From Gemmatimonadota bacterium (GTDB lineage Bacteria; Gemmatimonadota; Gemmatimonadetes; Longimicrobiales; Gaopeijiaceae), in NCBI GenBank assembly GCA_013002885.1, contig JABDLS010000094.1, forward strand, positions 1 to 55,243: 55,243 bases of DNA, written 5' to 3'. The translations under genes were made by a program, and so were the position numbers. Of this stretch, positions 9,872 to 18,914 are shown one piece after another. Numbering within the stretch: position 1 is the stretch's first letter; each line of letters opens with the position of its first letter. Under the pieces are notes generated by a model. That model ran no database searches and had not been told where the DNA came from. It saw only the letters and a program-made list of their open reading frames with translations.

Positions 9872-12800
9872 TGCCTAAACCCAGCACCCCCTCGATGAGC
9901 GTCGGCGCCTCGACCGTGGACACGGATTCCTCTACGGACGACGCCGGGTCCGCCTCGAACGGACACCGCGCGGACGGACCGACGCCGGCGCCCCGCGGCC
10001 GAGAAACGCTCGTCGTCCACGGCGCCCGGGAGCACAATCTCAAGAACGTCCACGTCGAGCTCCCCCGGGAGAAGCTCGTGGTGGTCACGGGGCTGTCGGG
10101 ATCGGGCAAATCGTCGTTGGCGTTCGACACCATCTATGCCGAGGGTCAGCGCCGATACGTGGAGTCGCTGTCGGCGTACGCCCGGCAGTTCCTCGGCCTC
10201 ATGGAAAAGCCCGACGTCGACTCCATCGAGGGGCTCTCCCCCGCCATCTCCATCGAGCAGAAGACGGTCAGCAAGAACCCCCGCTCGACCGTGGGGACCG
10301 TCACCGAGATCTACGACTACCTCCGCCTCCTTTGGGCCCGGGCTGGTACGCCCCACTGTCCGACGTGTGGTGAGCCGGTCATCCGTCAGTCGGCGACCCA
10401 GATCGTGGATCGCCTCCTGGCAATCGGTGAGGACGTCCGAGTGGAAATCCTGGCGCCTCTCGTTCGGGGTCGGAAGGGGGAGTTCCGCGACCTCTTCGAG
10501 AAGGCCCGGAAAGAGGGGTTCATACGGGCGCGGGTGGACGGTGGAACGTACGACCTGACCGAGCCGCCCTCCCTCAATCGCTACGAGAACCACGACATCG
10601 CCGTCGTGGTGGACCGCCTGGTCATCCGGGAGCGGGACCGGGACCGGATCGCCGATTCGGTAGAGACCGCGCTGCGAACCGGCGATGGCGTTATCGAGGT
10701 GCTGGAGCACGGCAAGGGCCGGCCGAAGGACGATCCCGAGGTCCACGTGTTCAGCGAGCACTACGCCTGCACGAACTGTGGGACCAACCTCGCTGAGCTC
10801 GAGCCCCGGCAGTTCTCCTTCAACTCACCGTATGGGGCGTGCCCGGAGTGCGACGGTCTAGGCACGCGTAAGGAGGTGAACCCGCAACTCCTTACCGCGG
10901 ACCCGAGCGTCTCCATCCTCGAGGGCGTGATCCTGCCGTGGGGTGATCCATCCGGACATCTGCGGAGGTCCGTCATCGCGGGGCTCGCCGAGGCGTACGA
11001 GTTCGACCCGAATACACCCTGGGGCGAACTCGACGAAGACGTGCGGCAGGCCATCCTTCTCGGGTCGGGTGAGATGAAGCTCCGCTTTCCGTACAAAGCG
11101 GGGAAGTCGAGCGGCTACTACGAAGACCACTGGGAAGGCGTCGTCGCCAACGTGGAGCGCCGGTACCGGGAGACCGGATCCGATCGGGTCAGGAGCCAGC
11201 TCGAGGAGTACATGTCGACGTTGCCCTGCACGGTGTGCAGCGGGAGTCGACTCAACCACGCGTCGCGCGCGGTGAGGATATTCGGTCGCTCCCTGGGCGA
11301 CGTGGTGGAGATGTCCATCGCCGAGGCGACGGAATTCTTCGAGCGCCTGGCCGTCACGACCGCGTCGGGCGCGTCCAACGGAAATGGGGGGGCGCCCTCG
11401 GGGAGGGATGGGTCTGCGGGGCACCACGCGTCGCTCCCGGAGAAGATCGCCGGTCCGATACTCAAGGAGGTTGGCGAGCGTCTTCGGTTCCTCCGCGACG
11501 TGGGCCTCGACTACCTGACACTGGGGCGGTCGGCGGGTTCGCTGTCCGGTGGGGAAGCCCAGCGCATTCGACTGGCGACACAGATCGGGAGTCGGCTCGT
11601 CGGCGTGCTCTACATCCTCGACGAACCGTCGATCGGGCTGCATCAGCGGGACAACACCCGACTCCTTACGACCCTCGAGCGGCTCCGCGATCTCGGCAAC
11701 ACCGTCCTCGTCGTCGAGCACGACGAAGACACCATTCGCCTGGCGGACTATGTGGTGGACCTCGGGCCGGGCGCCGGTCGCCATGGGGGTGAGGTCGTGG
11801 CGAGGGGTACGGTGGACGATATCCTGGCCGAAGAGCGGTCCTTGACCGGGGCGTACCTGCGGGGTGATCGGGAGATCGAGATCCCGACCGAACGTCGTCC
11901 CGTGGACCCGAATCGGGCCCTTGTTGTTCGAGGGGCACGGGGGCACAACCTCCAGAAGATCGATGCCCGTTTCCCGCTGGGCGTCTTCCTCTGTGTCACC
12001 GGCGTCAGCGGCTCGGGCAAGTCGACGCTGGTGAATCAGACGCTCTATCACCAGCTCGCACGGCACTTCTACCGCAGCAAGGTGGTCTCCGGGCCCCACG
12101 ATGCCATCGAGGGTCTGGATCTCGTGGACAAGGTCATCGACGTGGATCAGTCCCCCATCGGGCGAACGCCCCGCTCGAATCCGGCGACGTACACCGGCCT
12201 GTTCACGCCGATCCGCGATCTTTTCGCCAACCTCCCCGAGTCGCAGATGCGGGGCTACGATCCCGGCCGCTTCTCCCTCAACGTGAAGGGCGGCCGCTGC
12301 GAAGCATGCTCCGGCGACGGCCTGGTGAAGATCGAGATGCACTTCCTTCCCGACGTGTACGTGCCGTGCGATGTCTGCCGCGGGCGGCGTTACAACCGCG
12401 AGACGCTGGACGTCTACTACAAGGGGAAGAACATCGCCGACGTGCTCGACATGACGGTCGAAGACGCCCTCGAGTTCTTCGATGCCGTGCCCCGCATCAA
12501 GCGGAAGCTCCAGACACTCCACGACGTAGGCCTCGGCTACATCCACCTGGGCCAGTCGGCTACGACGTTATCGGGGGGAGAGGCGCAGCGGGTCAAGCTC
12601 GCCACCGAGCTGTCCAAGCGATCCACCGGCCAGACCATCTATATCCTCGACGAGCCCACCACGGGACTCCACTTCGAGGATGTCCGGGTGCTGCTCGAGG
12701 TTCTCCATCGGCTGGTGGACAAGGGCAACACCGTGGTGGTCATCGAGCACAACCTTCATGTGGTCAAGACGGCCGACTGGATCCTCGACCTCGGACCGGA

Positions 12801-12906
12801 GGGTGGGGCGGGTGGCGGACGGATCGTCGCAGAGGGCACTCCGGAGGACGTGGCCTCCCACGACGGGTCGTACACCGGAGAGCATCTGGCACCGCTCCTC
12901 GGCTGA
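9871..12906 (+). CDS. uvrA: Excinuclease ABC subunit A
   Basis: UvrA is the dimeric ABC-type ATPase that recognises DNA damage and loads UvrB in nucleotide excision repair. The 1011-residue protein has Walker A motifs (SGSGKS) near residues 77 and 714, two LSGGEAQR signatures, and the zinc-binding CxxC pairs (CPTC, CTNC/CPEC, CEAC/CDVC). Two features are unusual. The first 45 residues or so before the conserved GAREHNLKN are low in complexity, rich in Ser, Thr and Asp, where most UvrAs start almost directly with that motif. A Gly/Ser/Asn-rich insertion of about 30 residues (around nucleotides 11362-11450) lies before the first signature. An internal start nearer the conserved region is possible but none has a good ribosome site. 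Confidence 0.97.
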   Translation: MPKPSTPSMSVGASTVDTDSSTDDAGSASNGHRADGPTPAPRGRETLVVHGAREHNLKNVHVELPREKLVVVTGLSGSGKSSLAFDTIYAEGQRRYVESLSAYARQFLGLMEKPDVDSIEGLSPAISIEQKTVSKNPRSTVGTVTEIYDYLRLLWARAGTPHCPTCGEPVIRQSATQIVDRLLAIGEDVRVEILAPLVRGRKGEFRDLFEKARKEGFIRARVDGGTYDLTEPPSLNRYENHDIAVVVDRLVIRERDRDRIADSVETALRTGDGVIEVLEHGKGRPKDDPEVHVFSEHYACTNCGTNLAELEPRQFSFNSPYGACPECDGLGTRKEVNPQLLTADPSVSILEGVILPWGDPSGHLRRSVIAGLAEAYEFDPNTPWGELDEDVRQAILLGSGEMKLRFPYKAGKSSGYYEDHWEGVVANVERRYRETGSDRVRSQLEEYMSTLPCTVCSGSRLNHASRAVRIFGRSLGDVVEMSIAEATEFFERLAVTTASGASNGNGGAPSGRDGSAGHHASLPEKIAGPILKEVGERLRFLRDVGLDYLTLGRSAGSLSGGEAQRIRLATQIGSRLVGVLYILDEPSIGLHQRDNTRLLTTLERLRDLGNTVLVVEHDEDTIRLADYVVDLGPGAGRHGGEVVARGTVDDILAEERSLTGAYLRGDREIEIPTERRPVDPNRALVVRGARGHNLQKIDARFPLGVFLCVTGVSGSGKSTLVNQTLYHQLARHFYRSKVVSGPHDAIEGLDLVDKVIDVDQSPIGRTPRSNPATYTGLFTPIRDLFANLPESQMRGYDPGRFSLNVKGGRCEACSGDGLVKIEMHFLPDVYVPCDVCRGRRYNRETLDVYYKGKNIADVLDMTVEDALEFFDAVPRIKRKLQTLHDVGLGYIHLGQSATTLSGGEAQRVKLATELSKRSTGQTIYILDEPTTGLHFEDVRVLLEVLHRLVDKGNTVVVIEHNLHVVKTADWILDLGPEGGAGGGRIVAEGTPEDVASHDGSYTGEHLAPLLG

Positions 12907-13061
12907 GGTCGGGACGGGTGACACCGGCTCGGATCGTGGCACGCCACGCGCGACCAGCGGTTTCGCATCCGCCCTCCCATTCGTAGGATGGCTCGAGGGG
13001 GTTTCATCGTCCCCGGTCGCCAGGGGCCCAATGGCCCGAACCTCCGACACGGGAGAAGCCG

Positions 13062-15575
13062 ATGCCGCGCGGTGCAACGCTTTCGACACTCGCCCTCTTC
13101 GTCCTCGTCGCAGCCGCCGGCTGCGGAGGCTCGTCGCCCTCGGATCCGGATCCGGTGGCGGTCGCTTCGGTGGATGTCGCACCGGCATCGTCCGACATCC
13201 TCGTCGGGGAGACCGTGCAGCTCACGGCGACGCCCAAGGGGGCCAACGGTGAGACGCTGACCGGTCGGACGGTCACGTGGAATAGCCAGGACACGGATGT
13301 AGCCACGGTCAGCTCTTCGGGGCTCGTCACGGGCGTCGGAGAGGGGGTCACCGACATCACGGCGACGTCCGATGGGCGTGCTGGTTCCGCCGAGGTTTCC
13401 GTTTCGCCGGTGCCAGTGGCTACTGTCGAGCTCGACCCGCCGGGGCCGGTCGCGCTTTTTACGGGCGAAACCGCGCAGTTCACTGCGACGATGAAGGACA
13501 TTGACGGAAACGTGCTCTCGGATCGCGAGGTGACGTGGTCGACGGACGACGAGGCGGTGGCGAGCGTAGACACGGACGGGCTGGTGACGGGTGAATCGGA
13601 CGGAAGCGCCGAGGTCACCGCGACCTCGGAGGGGATCTCTGCGATGGCCGCCGTGGAAGTGTCGGATCCGGGGCCCGTGTTCATTTCAATGGTGACCCCG
13701 ACCATCGTCGTCGAGGGGCAGACCGCGACCATTACGGGCTCAGGATTCCACCCGACACCATCACAGAACTCGGTGACGGTCGACGGGGTGGCGGCCACGG
13801 TCACGCAGGCCACGACGAGCACCCTCGAAATCACCGTTCCGGTCTTCGCTTGCGCCCCCAAGCGAGGGGCGGACGTCGTCGTCAGCGTGGGCGCCGAGAC
13901 GAGTCCAGCCGAGGGCGTGACCGTGAGCCCGCCCGATCTCCTGAGTATGGCGGTGGGCGACCAGATCACGCTGACCGACCCGTCCGCGCTGTGTCTGCAA
14001 TTCGATGAGCAGTCTTCCTCGGAACGATATCTCATCGGCGTGCAGAGCGTATCGGAGGTCGAATCGACCCTGACCGGGGTTCGAATCGAGGCCGTGGCGG
14101 GTGCCGGCCCCTCTCCACAGCTCCTGCCGCCGGAAGCGGTCCAACGCTCCTCTGCACGCCTGACTGGTATCGACCACGAGGCGGCGGCGCGTGCCGTGCG
14201 CCATCGTGTCTCTGAAATGGCCTACATGGACCGAGCCCGGGATCTGATCGAGCCCCTTCGCCGTGCCACCCCCTTCCGCCCGACGCCCGCCTACCGGACG
14301 GGGCCGGCTCTGATTCCTGGTGACGTCACGGAAGGGACCGAACTCACCGTGCGCTTCCCGGACTTCAGCGGAGACTTCTGCAACAGCTCCACGGACATCA
14401 CCGTGATTGTTCGCAAGGTCAGCGCGCGCGCGATCATCGTCGAAGATGTCGACAATCCCGTCGGTGGCTTCACGGCCCCCGACTTCGACGACATGGGCGC
14501 CGATTTCGACGGCACGATCTACTCCACCGTCGTCGACTACTTCGGTGAGCCGACGGACATGGACGCCAATAGTCGGATCGTCATCGTCCTCAGCAAGATG
14601 GTCAACGAGCTGAACGGGCCCGCTGGCTTCGCCGGCTCAGTAGACCTCACCCCGGCCAGCCAATGCCCTGCCAGCAACGAAGGTGAGTTCTTCTTTGGCC
14701 GAGTGCCCGATCCGTCGGGCTTGCACGGCGACCCCGTCGCCCTGGACGCAGCACGGTTGTTCCTTCGCTCTCTCGTCGCCCACGAATTCGCGCACATCAT
14801 CCAGTTGAGTCGCCGGATGGACCTGGGCGGCCAGTTCATGTCGTCTTTCATGGCCGAGGGAGGCGCCACCGCCGCCGAGCAGTACTCGGGCTTCGCCTTC
14901 GAGGGGCGTGGAGAGGGCCAGAACTACGACAACACGGTCATCTACCCGGCTTTCGGTGGCGACCCCCATGGGTACTACCAAGCTCTGGGCGACCTGGTCG
15001 CCTACTTTGGGCACGACTTTGCGAGTGGTCGCAACGCTGACGCCCCCGAGCAGTGCAGCTGGGTGGGGACTGCGGGCGAAACGAGTGGGCCTTGCTTCGG
15101 TCCCCGTCTGGTGTACGGTGTGACGTTCTCCCTGATCCAGCACGCCATCGACCTGTACGGCGCGGGACTCGGCGGGCCGCAAGCGGTGCAGCGGGCCCTC
15201 GTCGACTACACTGGGGGTGCGGGCTTCCAGACGCTCGCGGCGGTGTTCGGCGTTCCCGTCGCCGAGTTGATGGCCACGTGGGCTCCCATGCTGTACATCG
15301 ACGATCGCTTCGTCGACCCCCTCCTCGACGACTTCCAGTTCCCGAACTGGAATCTCCGGAGCCTCGAGGACGCCTGGGGGGCCGCCGAGGCGGCGCTCCA
15401 GCCGCGGGCCCGAACCTTCGGTGACTTCATGGACGATGTATCCGTGCGCTCCGCGTCGACGGCTTTCTTCGACGTGAGCGCCGCTTCTCGCCCGGCGACC
15501 GCCATCGGCCTCACGGACCTGGCGGGCCAGGATCTGCCGGGCACCTTCCAGGTCTTCATCGTGAGGGTCCAATAA
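13062..15575 (+). CDS. M30-like metalloprotease lipoprotein with Ig-like domains
   Basis: This 837-residue protein starts with a signal peptide ending in an AAGC lipobox, giving a predicted lipoprotein. Two bacterial Ig-like (Big_2) domains follow at about residues 32-115 and 117-202, each with the W-x-S...VATV...GLVTG pattern, then an IPT/TIG domain at about 205-290. The rest is a catalytic region with the zinc motif HEFAH at 574-578, followed by HIIQ and by EGGATAAEQY, which resembles the M30 (hyicolysin) metallopeptidase pattern. It probably works at the cell surface on extracellular protein. A GGGAG sequence precedes the ATG. Its stop overlaps the start of the next lipoprotein gene (TAATG). 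The substrate is unknown. Confidence 0.8.
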   Translation: MPRGATLSTLALFVLVAAAGCGGSSPSDPDPVAVASVDVAPASSDILVGETVQLTATPKGANGETLTGRTVTWNSQDTDVATVSSSGLVTGVGEGVTDITATSDGRAGSAEVSVSPVPVATVELDPPGPVALFTGETAQFTATMKDIDGNVLSDREVTWSTDDEAVASVDTDGLVTGESDGSAEVTATSEGISAMAAVEVSDPGPVFISMVTPTIVVEGQTATITGSGFHPTPSQNSVTVDGVAATVTQATTSTLEITVPVFACAPKRGADVVVSVGAETSPAEGVTVSPPDLLSMAVGDQITLTDPSALCLQFDEQSSSERYLIGVQSVSEVESTLTGVRIEAVAGAGPSPQLLPPEAVQRSSARLTGIDHEAAARAVRHRVSEMAYMDRARDLIEPLRRATPFRPTPAYRTGPALIPGDVTEGTELTVRFPDFSGDFCNSSTDITVIVRKVSARAIIVEDVDNPVGGFTAPDFDDMGADFDGTIYSTVVDYFGEPTDMDANSRIVIVLSKMVNELNGPAGFAGSVDLTPASQCPASNEGEFFFGRVPDPSGLHGDPVALDAARLFLRSLVAHEFAHIIQLSRRMDLGGQFMSSFMAEGGATAAEQYSGFAFEGRGEGQNYDNTVIYPAFGGDPHGYYQALGDLVAYFGHDFASGRNADAPEQCSWVGTAGETSGPCFGPRLVYGVTFSLIQHAIDLYGAGLGGPQAVQRALVDYTGGAGFQTLAAVFGVPVAELMATWAPMLYIDDRFVDPLLDDFQFPNWNLRSLEDAWGAAEAALQPRARTFGDFMDDVSVRSASTAFFDVSAASRPATAIGLTDLAGQDLPGTFQVFIVRVQ

Positions 15576-16138
15576 TGTGGCCTTCCATCGCACGGTGCGT
15601 GTGTCTTTCGGCGACCCTTCTCGTGGGGTGCGCGCCGGCACAGGAGAGAGCAGAAACGGCTGATGATCCTTCAGAGGCTCCGGCCGCGCCGGATTCCTCG
15701 GCTGAGGTGCCGCCGGGGTCCGCTGAGGTGGAGGCAACGGGCCGGGTGGTCGTGGCCGGAACAGGAGCCATGCGCCTCGTCAACCTTCAGATGGAGGGGG
15801 GAGAGACGGTCGGGTTGACGGGCGATCTTCTAGGTGAACTGATGCGGCTGACCGGAGCGGTCGTGAGTGTCGTCGGCTCGTCCTCCCAGACGGTGCAGGG
15901 CGAGGGTGTGAATGTGGCCCGCTACGAGGTCGTCTCAGTGGACGGGGAGACACCGTCAGTAGGGGTCCTGGCCGAGGGGGGTGACGGCTTTAGCCTGGAG
16001 GGCGAGGACGAGCGCACCCTGGTGGACGTTCCGCCGGAGCTCAGGTCCCAGGTGGGTGCGAAGATCTGGGTCGTTGGCCCCGACACGGCCGATGGTCTGC
16101 GGGTCAGGTCCTATGGGGTGATCCGACCGGCAGGTTGA
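15575..16138 (+). CDS. Small putative lipoprotein, unknown function
   Basis: This 187-residue product is not one I recognise. It has a signal peptide ending in a VGCA lipobox, then a Pro/Ala/Glu-rich linker to about residue 55, then a compact domain of about 120 residues rich in Val and Gly, likely beta-structured. Its ATG overlaps the stop of the M30-like protease by one base, so the two are probably co-translated and may act together at the envelope. The C-terminal half has a repeated Val-Gly pattern suggestive of a small barrel fold, which is an impression only. Confidence 0.65.
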   Translation: MWPSIARCVCLSATLLVGCAPAQERAETADDPSEAPAAPDSSAEVPPGSAEVEATGRVVVAGTGAMRLVNLQMEGGETVGLTGDLLGELMRLTGAVVSVVGSSSQTVQGEGVNVARYEVVSVDGETPSVGVLAEGGDGFSLEGEDERTLVDVPPELRSQVGAKIWVVGPDTADGLRVRSYGVIRPAG

Positions 16139-16363
16139 GGGGCAAGGCGACCCCGCGGCAAGGTGGCCGCGATCCTGTGAGCCTCCACGATGGATGGTGC
16201 ACTGGAGGGTCGGAACCGTTTACCTTAAGGGCCCGCGTGGGACGACGCCTGGGCGCGGCTCGTCGGACGGACGGAGGAAACCGCGATTCCGTAGGGCTCG
16301 TAGGACTTCCCAAAGACGTTGGCGACACGCTGCCACGCAGCCTCACAGATAATGGAGACCACC

Positions 16364-16777
16364 ATGGTTAGCCGAGAGGATCTCGAGAGTTATCTGATCC
16401 GAATGGATCTCGACTACGAGGAGATCGATCCGGGGATGTTCCTCGTCCGCGGACGGAACCACGGATTCCCCTTCGTCGTTCACCATGACGAAGCGCTTCT
16501 CCTCATCCGGATGAAGCTCATGGACATGTCCGAGACCAACGAGAGCCGGGAGCTGTTCCGCACGCTCCTGCAGCTCAACGCCTCCGAGGTAGTCCACGGA
16601 GCCTACGGAATCGAAGAGGACGAGCTCATCATCAGCGATACGTTGGAGCTGGAGACCCTGGACTTCCACGAACTACGGGCCTCCATGGAATCCATCGAGC
16701 TCGCGGCCGCTACTCACATGGAAACGATCCGCGATCTGGCCGGGGCCGAGGCTGCGGCGAAGGGGGCGGAGGACTAG
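16364..16777 (+). CDS. YbjN-type (CesT/YbjN chaperone-like) domain protein
   Basis: This 137-residue acidic protein resembles the YbjN / type III chaperone-like fold family, small cytoplasmic proteins with an alpha-beta sandwich. I choose the ATG at 16364 because a GGAG lies seven bases upstream; the in-frame ATG at 16352 lacks one and the earlier extension is not protein-like. The core reads VSREDLESYL, then a beta-rich segment with FPFVVHHDEALLLIRM, and a helix. It ends two bases before pspA, so the two are almost certainly one transcript. From that placement I infer a role in envelope-stress handling, perhaps as a PspA partner. Direct function is unknown. Confidence 0.75.
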   Translation: MVSREDLESYLIRMDLDYEEIDPGMFLVRGRNHGFPFVVHHDEALLLIRMKLMDMSETNESRELFRTLLQLNASEVVHGAYGIEEDELIISDTLELETLDFHELRASMESIELAAATHMETIRDLAGAEAAAKGAED

Positions 16778-16779
16778 GA

Positions 16780-17628
16780 ATGGGCATCTTCACGAAGCTC
16801 TCGACTGTCATCAAGTCGAACATCAACGATCTCATCTCTCGGGCGGAAAACCCCGAGAAGATGCTGAACCAGATCATCCTGGACATGCGGGACCAGCTCG
16901 CGAAGGCGAAGCGCGAGGTCGCCGCGGCCATCGCCGATGAGCGCAAGCTGAAGTCGCAGCTCGACGCCGAGGTCAAGCAGGCCCGGGACTGGCAGCATCG
17001 CGCGATGCTCGCGGTCAAAGAGGGCCGCGACGACCTCGCCAAGCAGGCGCTGCTCCGCCAAAAGGAGCACACCGAGCGGGCGCAGGTCCTCCAGTCGACT
17101 TGGGAGGCTCAGGCTGCCGAGACCGAGAAGCTCAAAGGGTCTTTGCGGCAGCTCAACGACAAGATCGAGGAGGCCAAGCGGAAGCGTAATCTCCTCATCG
17201 CCAAGCAGAAGCGGGCGCAGGCGCAGCGCCGGATCCACGAGACGATGTCCGGCCTGTCCGACACGTCCGCCTTCGAAGCCTTCAACAGGATGGCGGACAA
17301 GATCGAGGAGGAGGAGCGCAAGAGCGTCGCGCACGCCGAGGTCAACGCCGAGCTTGGTGGCGACACGCTGGAGTCGGAGTTCCTGAGGCTCGAGGCCGGT
17401 CCCGGTGGGGCCGACGTCGAGGACCAGCTTCTGGCTCTCAAAGCAGAGATGGGCCTCATCGAGGCACCCTCCAGAGAAAAGCCGCGCCAGCTCGAGGCGG
17501 GCGACGACGGGGACGACGACAACGTCCAGGACGCCGAGGTGGAGATGGCCGACGAGGACGACGAGTCGATCCCCGAAGCGCAGTTGCTGTCGGAGTTCGA
17601 GGAGCTGGAAGAGAAAGCGGAGAGCTAG
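16780..17628 (+). CDS. pspA: Phage-shock protein A / IM30 family
   Basis: PspA/IM30 proteins are ESCRT-III-like coiled coils that assemble on the inner face of the cytoplasmic membrane and protect it from stress. The 282-residue product opens with the amphipathic MGIFTKL helix, followed by the family pattern INDLISRAENPEKMLNQII and long heptad-rich coiled coils to about residue 190. The C-terminal 60 residues are very acidic and probably disordered, longer than in the typical 220-residue protein. No pspBC genes and no sigma-54 activator are nearby. The upstream partner is the YbjN-like protein. Assignment is firm. Confidence 0.93.
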   Translation: MGIFTKLSTVIKSNINDLISRAENPEKMLNQIILDMRDQLAKAKREVAAAIADERKLKSQLDAEVKQARDWQHRAMLAVKEGRDDLAKQALLRQKEHTERAQVLQSTWEAQAAETEKLKGSLRQLNDKIEEAKRKRNLLIAKQKRAQAQRRIHETMSGLSDTSAFEAFNRMADKIEEEERKSVAHAEVNAELGGDTLESEFLRLEAGPGGADVEDQLLALKAEMGLIEAPSREKPRQLEAGDDGDDDNVQDAEVEMADEDDESIPEAQLLSEFEELEEKAES

Positions 17629-17655
17629 GGTCTCTCAGCGTCAATGGCGCCGGGT

Positions 17656-17732
17656 CGCCGAGTGCCCCTCGCGACTCGGCGCTTCGCTGCGACGGCTACG
17701 CCGCCGATCCTCGCTGCGAGGGGCACTCGGCG
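17656..17732. repeat. Perfect 17-bp inverted repeat in first repeat copy
   Basis: CGCCGAGTGCCCCTCGC at 17656-17672 is exactly complementary to 17716-17732, leaving a 43-base loop that contains further short stems. In RNA or extruded DNA this would be a strong hairpin. It lies in copy one of the duplicated element after pspA. Confidence 0.8.
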
Positions 17733-17894
17733 CCCCGGCCTCAGAGCGCTGGGAGACCGACGGGGCTCGTTCGGCCGAGGGCCCCTCGCGACTCGGCGGT
17801 TCGCTGCGGAGGCTGCGCCTCCGCTCCTCGCTGCGACGGGACACCCCTCGCCCCGGCCTCAGAGTTGGGCTACCGACGGGCTCGTTCGACCGAG
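17664..17894. repeat. Tandem duplication of a ~115-bp palindromic element
   Basis: Two imperfect direct copies lie head to tail: 17664-17779 and 17781-17894. Both contain GCCCCTCGCGACTCGGCG, a TTCGCTGCG block, TCCTCGCTGCGA, CCCCGGCCTCAGAG and CTCGTTCG followed by CCGAG. Copy two has its own internal hairpin, 17806-17813 paired with 17817-17824 around a three-base loop; the matching place in copy one is also partly self-complementary. It fills the 288-base gap between pspA and the DinB gene. The pattern resembles REP/MITE-like intergenic hairpin repeats. All frames through it are arginine- and proline-rich and do not look like protein. Confidence 0.75.
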
Positions 17895-17916
17895 TACCGA
17901 CCCACAGGAGTTTGGA

Positions 17917-18429
17917 ATGAACAAGCAGTGGCTCGACGGCATATGGGATCACACGCGGCAGAAGTACGGGATCTATCTGCGGGTGCTGGACGCGATACCG
18001 GCGGACCAGTTTCACCTTCAGCCGGTGCCCGGAATGCGGACGCCGGCCCAGATGGTGGTGCACACCTCGGGGAGCATCGTTCGGGACATCGCCGAGGGCG
18101 TGGCGTCTGGGGCCATCAGGGCGGATGAGGCGGGCGAGGACGCGGTGGCTGGCTCTCTCGAGACGAAGGACGACGCTTTGGCATTTGCCCACGAGTGCTG
18201 GAGCCGTGCCGACGCGGCCATCGCGAAGGTGGGCGACGAGCGCTTGTCGGGCGGAGTGGAGAACCCATGGGGCATCCCCCTGAACGGGATGTTCGCCATG
18301 GTGGTCCTGAACGACGAGTTCCTCCACCACAGGGGCCAGCTCTTCGCCTACGTTCGCGCGTGCGGGGGCGAGCCGCCGTTCATGTGGGGCTTCGAAGACA
18401 ACGCCCCAGGGTTCGAGCGGCGGAGCTGA
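17917..18429 (+). CDS. DinB-superfamily protein
   Basis: DinB proteins are small four-helix-bundle enzymes with a three-histidine metal site; members include thiol-S-transferases. I start the protein at 17917 because an AGGAG lies seven bases upstream and the alternative open frame upstream only reads through the repeat element. The 170-residue product shows a helix with MVVHTSGSI (first His) and a later DEFLHHRGQLFAY motif (second and third ligands), which is the family's signature. The catalytic substrate is unknown. It is a cytoplasmic protein with no signal. It stands apart from the PadR operon that follows by about 140 bases. Confidence 0.85.
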   Translation: MNKQWLDGIWDHTRQKYGIYLRVLDAIPADQFHLQPVPGMRTPAQMVVHTSGSIVRDIAEGVASGAIRADEAGEDAVAGSLETKDDALAFAHECWSRADAAIAKVGDERLSGGVENPWGIPLNGMFAMVVLNDEFLHHRGQLFAYVRACGGEPPFMWGFEDNAPGFERRS

Positions 18430-18507
18430 ACACGGCGGCAGGTTCCCCGACGGGGGGCCGGCTGATCTTCTATCGCGGTACAAGCGGTGGTACGACATGT
18501 TCGCCGA

Positions 18508-18563
18508 TTGCGCTGTGGTGCTGTCGGTGTCTATACTGTAGACAGTATCACTGATGTAGACAC
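18508..18563 (+). promoter_or_regulatory. PadR-type promoter with nested operator dyads
   Basis: A promoter with TTGCGC (18508-18513) and TATACT (18532-18537), spaced 18 bp, lies upstream of the PadR gene. Three overlapping dyads cover it: TGTCTA/TAGACA (18528-18533 and 18539-18544), ATACTGT/ACAGTAT (18533-18539 and 18542-18548), and an outer GTGTCTA/TAGACAC (18527-18533 and 18557-18563). A repressor bound here would block the -10 box, so autoregulation is likely. Confidence 0.6.
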
Positions 18564-18578
18564 CGATGGGAGGTGGAT

Positions 18579-18905
18579 GTGGCGGACGCACCGGGTGAGT
18601 TCGAACAGCTCGTTCTCCTGGCGATCCTCCAACTCGGCGCCGTCGCCTACGCGTCGGCGTTGAGAGAGCGGATCCAGGACGACGCTCATCGAAGGGTGAC
18701 CCGTGGGGCGCTGTACGCGACGCTCGATCGCCTGACGACGAAGGGTTGGGTGGAGTGGGCCGTGGAGGATACGACGCCGGAGCGAGGAGGCATTCCCCGC
18801 CGCTGCTTCTCGGTTACTGCCGAGGGTCTGGAAGCGGTGAGCCGCTCATACACGGCGGTGCGCGCGCTTGCGGATGGTCTCGAGGACGTCCTGGGTAAAG
18901 CCTGA
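18579..18905 (+). CDS. PadR-family transcriptional regulator
   Basis: PadR proteins are winged-helix dimers that repress a neighbouring operon, often an efflux or permease gene. I choose GTG 18579 because the GGGAGG at 18568-18573 is at the right distance; a GTG at 18573 overlaps that site. The product of about 108 residues has the family pattern LLAILQLG...YASALRERI, the recognition helix RVTRGALYATLDRLTTKGWVEW, and the GGIPRRCFSVTAEG wing. The operator dyads just upstream suggest self-repression. The stop lies nine bases before the MacB-like permease ATG, so the two form an operon. Ligand unknown. Confidence 0.9.
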   Translation: MADAPGEFEQLVLLAILQLGAVAYASALRERIQDDAHRRVTRGALYATLDRLTTKGWVEWAVEDTTPERGGIPRRCFSVTAEGLEAVSRSYTAVRALADGLEDVLGKA

Positions 18906-18914
18906 GGCCGGGCG

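Noticed and set aside
10858..12546. 562-codon minus-strand open frame inside uvrA
   Set aside because: It lies wholly opposite conserved uvrA motifs and has shadow-like composition.
16300..16345. Sigma-54-like promoter before the YbjN/PspA pair
   Set aside because: A TTGGC and a CTGCC are present but the GG-to-GC spacing is off by one and other consensus bases are missing.
17644..17916. Upstream extension of the first DinB frame through the repeat
   Set aside because: Open only because the repeat is GC-rich; the AGGAG site fixes the start at 17917.
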